NCBI GenBank assembly: GCA_003453215.1 | Contig: DMMB01000035.1 | Location: 1 to 24,220 of the forward strand | DNA from: Oscillospiraceae bacterium | GTDB taxonomy: Bacteria; Bacillota; Clostridia; Oscillospirales; Ruminococcaceae | DNA: 24,220 bases | Direction: 5' to 3' | Shown here: positions 1-6,421 of the stretch, piece after piece | How positions within the stretch are numbered: position 1 is the stretch's first letter | Layout: every line of letters begins with the position of its first letter | Translations under genes and position numbers: made by a program | The notes under the pieces: model-generated | Databases searched by the model: none | What the model was told of the DNA's origin: nothing | What the model saw: only the letters and a program-made list of their open reading frames with translations

Positions 1-18
1 CCGCTTGACCAACGAGCC
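1..18 (-). tRNA. tRNA 5' end, probably tRNA-Glu, cut by window edge
   Basis: Read on the minus strand, the first 18 bases give GGCTCGTTGGTCAAGCGG. This matches the acceptor 5' strand and the first part of the D-arm of bacterial tRNA-Glu genes, with the conserved T8 and the GGTCAAGCGG D-arm start. The anticodon lies outside the window, so the isotype is inferred; tRNA-Asp or tRNA-Gln are possible but fit less well. A strong minus-strand promoter lies just upstream, which supports a real stable-RNA gene. Confidence 0.75.
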
Positions 19-44
19 ATAGTGCTGAAATAATCAGCTTTTAT

Positions 45-73
45 ATTATAACCATTTGCAGCCGGATTGTCAA
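45..73 (-). promoter_or_regulatory. Promoter of the tRNA gene
   Basis: On the minus strand there is a perfect TTGACA (73-68), a 17-base spacer and a perfect TATAAT (50-45). Transcription should begin near 38, about 20 bases before the tRNA. This is consensus vegetative sigma promoter architecture and the strongest promoter in the window. Confidence 0.85.
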
Positions 74-177
74 TACACTTTAGCCTTTTTGAAGAGAAAA
101 ATTCAGGAGATCCGGCTTCAGAAATAAATCGGGAAAAAGGGGAGAATGGGCCATGTCGGCAGAATTTTTGCCGCACA

Positions 178-206
178 CAAAAAGAGAGCGCCGGTTGGCA
201 CTCTCC
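178..206 (-). terminator. Rho-independent terminator of the NRAMP-like gene
   Basis: On the minus strand the stem is GAGAGTGCC, loop AACC, GGCGCTCTC, followed by TTTTTGTG. It lies about 50 bases after the stop codon of the transporter gene and ends its single-gene transcript before the tRNA promoter. Confidence 0.85.
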
Positions 207-254
207 TTCTGTGAGAAAATATATTTAGGGAAAAACATTGAGGAGGCAATAAAA

Positions 255-1481
255 TTATTTTGCCAAGGTGGTGATCAGGTTGTACAGAGCTCTGATGGCC
301 AGACCCAGGGTAGCTACAGCAGCAATACCGCCCAGTACGTTACGGATAACCGAGTTGGTGTTGTTGCCCAGCAGCTTCTTGCTGTTTGCAATCACCAGCA
401 GCAGGATAGCGATGAAGGGGAGAATGAAACCGCTGATCGCCTGAGCGGCTACGATGATGGCAGCAGGAGAGGTGTTAATCATAGCCAGTACGGTGCCGAA
501 AGCGATAACAACAATCGCCAGCAGCTTAGCCTTGGCGCAGGAGGAACCGCCCTCCCAGTGGAACAGCGCGCTGAAGATGGTCTTGAAGGTGTAACCTACT
601 GCAATCGCAGAGGACAGACCAGCAGCCAGCAGGCCAATATCGCGCACCACGCGGGCCCAGGAACCCAGAACAGGCTCCAGAGACTTGGTGAAGGTAAGAG
701 CGCCGTTTACGGAAGTACCAGTACCATACAGAACGGTGCCGCTGGTGATCAGGATAGAAGCGGTGATGATGATACCGATGATGATGTTGAAACGAATGTC
801 AAAACGGGCATCGGGCAGTTCCTCAATGGAGTTGTACTTGCCCTGAGAGGTGATGGAGTGCAGGATCAGGTTCATACCGATGAGGGTAGTACCGATCAGA
901 GCCATGGTGTTCATCAGGCCGCCTTCGGGGATGGAGGGAACCAGACCGGTTACAACCTGGCCCAGATTGGGTGCGACTGCAATAGCAGTCACCAGGAACA
1001 GAACGCCCATGACACTTACAAATACCTGCATGATGGTTTCCAGAACCTTATTGGAAGCCAGAGCAGCGATAAGGGCAATAACGCCGATGATGAGAGCGGA
1101 AGCCCACTGAGGCATTCCGGTGATGTCCTGCAGACCGGCAGAAGCACCAACCTCGTTACCGGATTGGAAAGCGAAGCAGGAAATGCCTACGGCCAGACCA
1201 ACAAAAATCTGGACGAACATGCGCCAGCCGTGGCTTTCGGGTTTCAGGGCGATGGCCGCATCGATCACGTTCATCTTGGAAGCGATGGCGATACGGGAAG
1301 ACATTTCCATCAGAACAATAAGGGCAATGCCGGAGAAGATGACTGCCCACAGCAGAGCGTACTGGAACTTAACACCAACCAGGGTAGCGGTGGTAATGGT
1401 ACCGGGGCCAATGAATGCGCTGGTAATAATGGCCGCAGGGCCCATATTCTTCAGCTTTTGCATAAAGGTCTTTTTTTCCAT
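255..1481 (-). CDS. NRAMP-superfamily transporter lacking canonical metal ligands
   Basis: This 408-residue protein with about 11 membrane segments has the NRAMP (SLC11) fold pattern. ATG at 1481 follows a good AGGAGGT site. In canonical NRAMP metal carriers, helix 1 has DPGN and helix 6 has MPH before N-x-x-LHS. Here helix 1 reads GPGT (residues 25-28) and helix 6 reads IGMNLILHS (201-209), so the Asp, Asn and Met that bind Mn/Fe are all replaced. The scaffold is kept, which argues against a simple Mn/Fe importer. A related case is Bacillus subtilis YcsG, an NRAMP-like protein in the 5-oxoprolinase gene cluster and a candidate organic-acid carrier. The gene is divergent from the DUF1116 operon, so an organic or amide substrate shared with that operon is an inference. 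A Mg2+-type NRAMP-related carrier is an alternative. Confidence 0.85.
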   Translation of the reverse strand: MEKKTFMQKLKNMGPAAIITSAFIGPGTITTATLVGVKFQYALLWAVIFSGIALIVLMEMSSRIAIASKMNVIDAAIALKPESHGWRMFVQIFVGLAVGISCFAFQSGNEVGASAGLQDITGMPQWASALIIGVIALIAALASNKVLETIMQVFVSVMGVLFLVTAIAVAPNLGQVVTGLVPSIPEGGLMNTMALIGTTLIGMNLILHSITSQGKYNSIEELPDARFDIRFNIIIGIIITASILITSGTVLYGTGTSVNGALTFTKSLEPVLGSWARVVRDIGLLAAGLSSAIAVGYTFKTIFSALFHWEGGSSCAKAKLLAIVVIAFGTVLAMINTSPAAIIVAAQAISGFILPFIAILLLVIANSKKLLGNNTNSVIRNVLGGIAAVATLGLAIRALYNLITTLAK

Positions 1482-1637
1482 TATGATTTACCTCCTGAAG
1501 TAACTTTCAGATCACATTTTGGTTAGGGCTTTTCCGCTTTTGATCCGGCGCCCCTCACGCTCGGCCCTGAACGGGTGCGGCCCTTTGGAACTTGAAATGG
1601 TTGGGCTCGCTTTTGCGGAACCTCAACTTTCAAGCTG

Positions 1638-1666
1638 ATTATAACAGCCTGATAAGCACTTAACAA
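1638..1666 (-). promoter_or_regulatory. Promoter of the NRAMP-like gene
   Basis: On the minus strand TTGTTA (1666-1661) and TATAAT (1643-1638) are separated by 17 bases. The start near 1631 would leave a leader of about 150 bases before the ATG. A GTGCAC palindrome lies just upstream of the -35 box, near 1675. Confidence 0.65.
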
Positions 1667-1726
1667 TGTTTCTGTGCACGAAATATCAGGGATATCGGTG
1701 GGCAATGTGCACAATCGCAGGAATTA

Positions 1727-1956
1727 TGTCAAAATAAGATCGACTTTGCAGGAACAAAATCTATTGATAATTTATAGTATTTCTGCAGTAAGCGGAAACT
1801 TTATGGCAAAATTCATGCCATTTTTCCTGAAGGGAGCCTTTTACATATCAAGATCATTCAAATCGGAGAATGCGACATTGTGCAAACTGCATATCTCGTA
1901 TGCTCTTTTTTAGATACCGGGAACGATGACGGCGCGGGGGAAACGTGTCAAAATAA
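1727..1956 (+). repeat. Two copies of 11-bp direct repeat TGTCAAAATAA
   Basis: Exact copies lie at 1727-1737 and 1946-1956, 219 bases apart, both in the divergent regulatory region. Read on the minus strand each is TTATTTTGACA, so each also contains a TTGACA-like box. They may be operator half-sites or -35 elements. Confidence 0.5.
1803..1821. promoter_or_regulatory. Inverted repeat ATGGCA-N7-TGCCAT
   Basis: A perfect 6-base dyad with a 7-base centre, followed by TTTT on the plus strand, lies roughly midway between the two divergent genes. It could be an operator or a weak terminator-like hairpin; no protein can be assigned. Confidence 0.4.
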
Positions 1957-2052
1957 AGAAGCAAATTGGTCCATGCTGTCGATGGACTCCCCTCGCCCGG
2001 CACCCCTCCGCCGCGGCTCTACTATTAAATACGAAAGAAAACGGTGAACAAT

Positions 2053-3309
2053 ATGGAAAGAATAGAACAAGCCAATCAAGAGGCCCTGCGCCGGATCCTC
2101 AGCGGCGAACCGGAGCTTATTGATGTTTGCCCGGCAGGCGAGCTGATCCCGGAACTAGACGATCATTCCATTGGCCATGCCGGCCCCCCCATTGCCTGGG
2201 AAGAGATGTGCGGCCCCATGCAGGGCGCCATTATGGGCGCAGCGGTATACGAGGGAATGGCCTCCTCGCTGGAAGAAGCGGCTGAAATGGCGGCCTCCGG
2301 AAAGATTCATTTTATCTCCAATCACAGTATGCACTGTGTAGGCCCCATGACCGGTATGATTACCCGCTCCATGCCACTGTGGGTGGTCCGCAATAAGACC
2401 TTCGGCAACTATGCTTACAGCACCTTTAATGAAGGTATCGGCAAGGTTATGCGCTTCGGTGCCAATTCGCAGGAGGTCATTGACCGTCTGCGTTGGATCC
2501 AGAACGATCTGGGCCCTGCCATGAAAAAAGCGCTCAAGGAATCCGGCCCGATTTCCCTCAAGCTCATCATTTCCCGCGCCTTGGCCATGGGCGATGAGAT
2601 GCATCAGCGCAATGTAGCGGCTTCTTCGCTGCTTACCCGCGAGCTGGCCCCTTACCTTGCCAATGCAGTGGAGGACCCGGCCAAACGCTTTAAGATCCTC
2701 AGCTTCCTTTCCACCAATGATCAGTTCTTCCTGAACCTGGCGATGGCAGCCGGTAAGGCCACCATGGATCCGGTTCGTGGTATTCCTCATTGCAGCGTAG
2801 TCACTGCGATGAGCCGTAATGGCACCAACTTCGGAATTCAGGTCAGCGCACTGGGCGATCGTTGGTTCCAGGCCCCCGCCTGTATGCCGGTCGGTTTGTA
2901 CTTCCCCGGCTATTCTGAAGAGGACGCCAACCCCGATATGGGCGATAGCGCCATCTGCGAAACCTTTGGCATCGGCGGCTTTGCCATGGCCTCTTCTCCT
3001 GCTGTGGTGCGCTTTGTCGGTGCCGGCAATATCAGCAGCGCTATGAAGTATTCTCGTGATATGATGGAGATCACCGTGGGCGAAAACGATGCTTATGTGA
3101 TGCCCACAATGGATTTCACCGGCACCGGTACCGGCATTGATATTCGCAAGGTCATCGAAACGGGCATTCTGCCGGTCATCAATACCGGCATGGCCCACAA
3201 AAAGCCCGGCGTCGGCCAGGTTGGTGCAGGCGTAGTAAAGCCCCCCATGGAGTGCTTTGAACAGGCGCTGTATGCACTGGCCGAGTACGAAGGGGTAACC
3301 GAAGAATAA
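2053..3309 (+). CDS. DUF1116 protein, AllG/YlbE-like, copy 1 (diverged histidine motif)
   Basis: The 418-residue protein belongs to DUF1116, the family of YlbE/AllG, a subunit of oxamate carbamoyltransferase in allantoin fermentation. It carries HAGPPIAWEEMCGPM (42-56), VGPMTG (96-101), GDEMHQRN, NDQFFLNLAMAAGKA, the VTAMSRNGTNFGIQVSALGDRWF block and GDSAICETFGIGG. Identity to the next gene looks close to half over its full length. Just before VGPMTG it has HSMHC (91-95), where copy 2 has CHHHN. ATG 2053 was chosen because it matches the start of copy 2; GTG 2044 in frame is possible, and neither has a strong ribosome site. No FdrA or DUF2877 partner is nearby, so a carbamoyltransferase activity is not established; the two copies may form a heteromer (inference). 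Confidence 0.85.
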   Translation: MERIEQANQEALRRILSGEPELIDVCPAGELIPELDDHSIGHAGPPIAWEEMCGPMQGAIMGAAVYEGMASSLEEAAEMAASGKIHFISNHSMHCVGPMTGMITRSMPLWVVRNKTFGNYAYSTFNEGIGKVMRFGANSQEVIDRLRWIQNDLGPAMKKALKESGPISLKLIISRALAMGDEMHQRNVAASSLLTRELAPYLANAVEDPAKRFKILSFLSTNDQFFLNLAMAAGKATMDPVRGIPHCSVVTAMSRNGTNFGIQVSALGDRWFQAPACMPVGLYFPGYSEEDANPDMGDSAICETFGIGGFAMASSPAVVRFVGAGNISSAMKYSRDMMEITVGENDAYVMPTMDFTGTGTGIDIRKVIETGILPVINTGMAHKKPGVGQVGAGVVKPPMECFEQALYALAEYEGVTEE

Positions 3310-3340
3310 TCGCGACAGAGAGTCGAAAAAGGAGATAACC

Positions 3341-4603
3341 ATGAGCGATCTGAAAGAACTGATCCGGCAGGCCAATGAAACCGCCGTAAATAAGCTGAAA
3401 AATGCCCAGCCCTACTGGGTGGATATCAAACCCGCCCACGAGGTACTGGGAATTGATAAGTACACCCTGCTGCACGCCGGTCCCCCCATTGCCTGGGAGG
3501 ATATGTGCGGCCCCATGCGCGGCGCCATTATCGCCGTCCTGAAATACGAAGGTTTGGCCGAAAATGATGAAGAAGCCCTTGCATTGGCCGGCAGCGGTAA
3601 GATAAAATATGAACCATGCCACCATCACAATGCCGTTGGCCCCATGACCGGCGTTACTTCTTATTCCATGCCGATGATCTGCGTACTGAATAAGGAAAAC
3701 GGCAATTACTCCTATTCCACCATCAATGATGGCACTGGCAAAGGCATTCGCTTTGGCAGCTGTGGCCAGGATACGGTAGATCAGCTGGTGTGGCTGGAAA
3801 AGGTACTGGGCCCTGCGCTGAAGGACGTCGTTCACACCATGGGCGGCATCAATCTCAAGATGATTATTTCTCAGGCATTGGCCATGGGCGATGAACTGCA
3901 TATGCGCAACAATGCCGCGACCAACCTGTTTGTAAAGACCATAGCGGAAACACTGTGTGAAGTAGTGGAAAATCGTGCGGCCCTTACCCAGATCATGCAC
4001 TTCCTCACCTGGAATAACGATCAGTTCTTCCTCAACTTCGCCATGGCGGCCAATAAGGCCTGCGCCGATGCGGCCCACGGCATCGAACATTCCACCATGG
4101 TAACGGCGATGGCCCGTAATGGCGTCAATATCGGGATCCGGGTCAGCGGTCTGGGCGATCGCTGGTTCACCGCTCCCGCAGCCGATGTCGCCGGCGCTTA
4201 TTTCCCCGGCTTTACAGCGGAAGATGCCAATAAAGATATTGGCGACAGCGCCATTATGGAAACCGGCGGGATCGGCGGTATGGCCATTGCTACGGCTCCC
4301 GCTATTGTACGTTTCCTGGGTGCCGGCAAGTATCAGGATGCGGTAAACTATACCAATAATATGTACGAGATCACCCTGTCGGAGCAGGATCAGTACGCTA
4401 TGCCGGATATGGATTTCCGCGGTTCCCCCATCGGTATTGATATTCTCAAAGTAGTGGAAACCGGTATTTCCCCCATCATCAATACCGCCATTGCCTGCAA
4501 GCGCCCCGGTGTCGGCATGATTGGCGCCGGCATTTCCAGAGCCCCTCTGGCTATGTTTGAAGAAGCCATGGTGGCCTTTGCCGAAGCCCATGGCCTGCAA
4601 TAA
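3341..4603 (+). CDS. DUF1116 protein, AllG/YlbE-like, copy 2
   Basis: This 420-residue full-length DUF1116 protein lies 31 bases after copy 1 and has a good AAGGAG site, so the two genes are cotranscribed. Motifs in order are HAGPPIAWEDMCGPM (45-59), CHHHNAVGPMTG (93-104), GDELHMRN (183-190), NDQFFLNFAMAANKA (226-240), VTAMARNGVNIGIRVS (254-269), LGDRWFTAPA (271-280), GDSAIMETGGIGG (301-313) and VGMIGAGISRAP (391-402). The His-rich CHHH stretch and the Gly-rich blocks are the most conserved parts against copy 1. Family knowledge points to transfer or cleavage of a carbamoyl or related group on a small acid such as oxamate, but the usual partner subunits are absent here. The substrate remains open. 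Confidence 0.87.
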   Translation: MSDLKELIRQANETAVNKLKNAQPYWVDIKPAHEVLGIDKYTLLHAGPPIAWEDMCGPMRGAIIAVLKYEGLAENDEEALALAGSGKIKYEPCHHHNAVGPMTGVTSYSMPMICVLNKENGNYSYSTINDGTGKGIRFGSCGQDTVDQLVWLEKVLGPALKDVVHTMGGINLKMIISQALAMGDELHMRNNAATNLFVKTIAETLCEVVENRAALTQIMHFLTWNNDQFFLNFAMAANKACADAAHGIEHSTMVTAMARNGVNIGIRVSGLGDRWFTAPAADVAGAYFPGFTAEDANKDIGDSAIMETGGIGGMAIATAPAIVRFLGAGKYQDAVNYTNNMYEITLSEQDQYAMPDMDFRGSPIGIDILKVVETGISPIINTAIACKRPGVGMIGAGISRAPLAMFEEAMVAFAEAHGLQ

Positions 4604-4634
4604 AATCTAATTCTCAGCCAAAATAACGGGACCG

Positions 4635-4672
4635 GCAGGCGCCGTCTTCCTTAGGGGAGGATCGACGCCTGC
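4635..4672 (+). other. Intercistronic hairpin
   Basis: GCAGGCG (4635-4641) pairs with CGCCTGC (4666-4672), with extra pairing of TCTTCC and GGGAGGA around a TTAG loop. There is no run of T after it, so it is more likely a stabilising or attenuating structure between the DUF1116 genes and the permease than a full terminator. Confidence 0.55.
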
Positions 4673-4714
4673 TGTGTCGCACTTTGTTTGAATTCAAAAA
4701 GAACGGAGAACATT

Positions 4715-6331
4715 ATGGAACTCAGTCCGATTGTACTATGTCTGCTGGCTGCAGTGCCGGTCCTGCTGCTTATTATCCTGCTGGTGGGCTGTAAGTGGAG
4801 CGTGGGCCGCGCGGCGATTGTTTCGGTCGTGGTAGATATCGCCATTGCTCTTTTGGCCTTTGGGGCGCACCCTCTGCAGATTTTGGTCAGCTCGGCAAAG
4901 GGAGCCTGGAGCTCTCTCAGCATCATTCTCATTATCTGGCCGGCCATCCTGATGTATAATGTCGTGCGGGAATCCGGTGCATTCCGGGTCATTCGGGCGG
5001 GCATTCAGCAGGCAACCCCCAATAAGCTGCTGCAAATTCTCATTATCGGCTATGCTTTTGCGGCATTCCTGCAGGGAATTACCGGTTTTGGCGTACCGGT
5101 GGCCATCTGTGCCCCGCTTCTCATCGAAATCGGCGTTTCTCCGTTTTGGGCGCTGGCCATTGCCCCTTTGGGTGAAGCCTGGGGCAATACCTTTGGCACC
5201 CTCAGCGCCGCTTGGGATGCTTTGGCTGCCCAGGCAGGCCTGACCGAAGCCATGCCCCTTTACTGGCAAAGTGCTCTGTGGACAGCGTCTTTCCTTTTCG
5301 TGATGAACCTTGTCTCCGGCCTTCTGGTTTGCTGGTTTTATGGCAAGGGCCCGGCGCTGCGGCGCGGTTTGCCCGCTGTGCTGGTGCTCAGTCTGGTACA
5401 GGGTGGCGGCGAATTGCTGATGAGCCAGGTCAATACCACCCTTTGCTGCTTCATTCCCTGCTGTCTGGCCCTGGTCGCTTCGCTGCTGCTGGGTCGTCTG
5501 CCGCTATACAATACGCCCTGGGAACTCCCAAACAGCCGGGCCATGGAACCTGCGCAGCAGGAGCGCATGACAGAACAGGCTCCGGAGGGGATGGGCATTC
5601 TGCACGCCTTTTCGCCCTACCTGGTTATGACCGCTTTTTCTCTGGTTTGTCTGCTCATTCCTTCGGTCAAGCGGGTGCTGGCCGGCATTTCGGTATCGCT
5701 TAGGATCCCGGCCATTACCAGCGGCGGGGTGGAGGTCACCGAGGCCATTGTCGGGTTTTCACCGCTCAGCCTCACCAATGCCGGCGTATTCCTGTTTCTG
5801 GCGGCCGGGTTTGGCTTCTTTTATTTCCGCCGCCGTGGGTGGTTGCAGGCCGGCAGCGGCCGCCGCATCCTGCAGGATAGCGTCAAAAAGGCGCTGCCTT
5901 CCTCCGTTTCGGTCATGGTATTCCTGGTATTGGCCAGCATTATGAGCGGCACCGGCCAAACAGCAGCTCTGGCCGGCGGCTTCTCGGCGGTATTTGGCAG
6001 CTATTATGCCCTGTTGGCAGCGCTGGTGGGGATGCTCGGCTCCTTTATCACCGGTTCCAATATGTCCAGCAATATTCTGTTCGGCAGCTTCCAGATGACA
6101 ACCGCCTGCTTGGTCGGTTTGCAGCCCGCTCCCGTTTTGGCCGCCCAGACGGTCGGCGGCAGCGCCGGCAGTCTCATCAGCCCCAGCAAGATTGTTTTGG
6201 GCGCTACAACGGCCGGCCATCCGGAAATGGTCGGTTCGATCATCAAAAAGCTGCTGCCGGTAGCGCTGCTGTTCTCCCTTACTACCGGTGCGGTGGTATT
6301 GCTCCAACAGCTGATGCTGGGCGCGGTATAA
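4715..6331 (+). CDS. L-lactate permease (LctP) family transporter
   Basis: The 538-residue, very hydrophobic protein has about 12 to 14 membrane segments and LctP-family signatures: GITGFGVPVAICAPLL near 120-135, PLGEAWGNTFGTLSAAWDAL near 150-170, GSFITGSNMSSNILFG near 450-465 and a late VGGSAGSLISPSKIVLGATT block. LctP proteins import lactate or glycolate, usually with protons. ATG 4715 follows CGGAG; an upstream in-frame ATG at 4688 has no ribosome site. As the third gene of the DUF1116 operon it is more likely to carry that pathway's substrate than lactate itself. Oxamate is an isostere of pyruvate, which makes it a reasonable cargo (inference). The central cytoplasmic loop near residues 270-300 is rich in Glu and Gln. 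Confidence 0.9.
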   Translation: MELSPIVLCLLAAVPVLLLIILLVGCKWSVGRAAIVSVVVDIAIALLAFGAHPLQILVSSAKGAWSSLSIILIIWPAILMYNVVRESGAFRVIRAGIQQATPNKLLQILIIGYAFAAFLQGITGFGVPVAICAPLLIEIGVSPFWALAIAPLGEAWGNTFGTLSAAWDALAAQAGLTEAMPLYWQSALWTASFLFVMNLVSGLLVCWFYGKGPALRRGLPAVLVLSLVQGGGELLMSQVNTTLCCFIPCCLALVASLLLGRLPLYNTPWELPNSRAMEPAQQERMTEQAPEGMGILHAFSPYLVMTAFSLVCLLIPSVKRVLAGISVSLRIPAITSGGVEVTEAIVGFSPLSLTNAGVFLFLAAGFGFFYFRRRGWLQAGSGRRILQDSVKKALPSSVSVMVFLVLASIMSGTGQTAALAGGFSAVFGSYYALLAALVGMLGSFITGSNMSSNILFGSFQMTTACLVGLQPAPVLAAQTVGGSAGSLISPSKIVLGATTAGHPEMVGSIIKKLLPVALLFSLTTGAVVLLQQLMLGAV

Positions 6332-6358
6332 TACGCAAATTATTCGGGTGTACAAATG

Positions 6359-6409
6359 GACTGCGGATATGATATACTTAGTTTATATCATAATCCGCAG
6401 TCTTTTTTT
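6359..6409 (+). terminator. Terminator of the DUF1116-permease operon
   Basis: A long stem pairs GACTGCGGATATGATATA (6359-6376) with TATATCATAATCCGCAGTC (6384-6402), with one bulge, and is followed by seven T residues. It ends the permease transcript 28 bases after the stop. The 3' arm and T-run sit immediately before the pucR ribosome site. Confidence 0.9.
6370..6378 (+). promoter_or_regulatory. Extended -10 promoter of pucR-like gene inside the terminator
   Basis: TGATATACT is an extended -10 (TGnTATACT) lying in the 5' arm and apex of the terminator hairpin. A TGTACA at 6349-6354 with an 18-base spacer could be the -35. A transcript starting near 6385 would lack the 5' arm and so escape the terminator. 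Confidence 0.55.
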
Positions 6410-6421
6410 GGAGGAGATGCC

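Larger units (their letters stand above)
1482..2052. promoter_or_regulatory. Divergent intergenic region between transporter and DUF1116 operon
   Basis: No convincing gene is seen in these 570 bases. They hold the minus-strand transporter promoter and its GC-rich leader (about 1520-1630), two copies of TGTCAAAATAA, TGTGCAC motifs near 1673 and 1705 with a TGTGCAA variant near 1880, an inverted repeat at 1803-1821, and a small hairpin GTCCAT/ATGGAC at 1969-1987 in the leader of the plus-strand operon. The length and repeated motifs suit a binding region for the PucR-type regulator encoded downstream, but the binding site of that protein is not known from sequence alone. Confidence 0.55.

Noticed and set aside
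153..1526. Long plus-strand open frame antisense to the NRAMP-like gene
   Set aside because: It is the antisense shadow of a gene with clear membrane-protein sequence; its protein is low-complexity Gly, Asn and Gln without any family pattern.
1674..1913. Small plus-strand open frame in the divergent region
   Set aside because: It overlaps the repeated regulatory motifs and has no ribosome site or codon pattern like the neighbouring genes.
3179..4600. 473-codon minus-strand open frame over the second DUF1116 gene
   Set aside because: Shadow frame: His/Gly-rich with no recognisable fold, opposite a conserved gene. A similar shadow covers the first DUF1116 gene.
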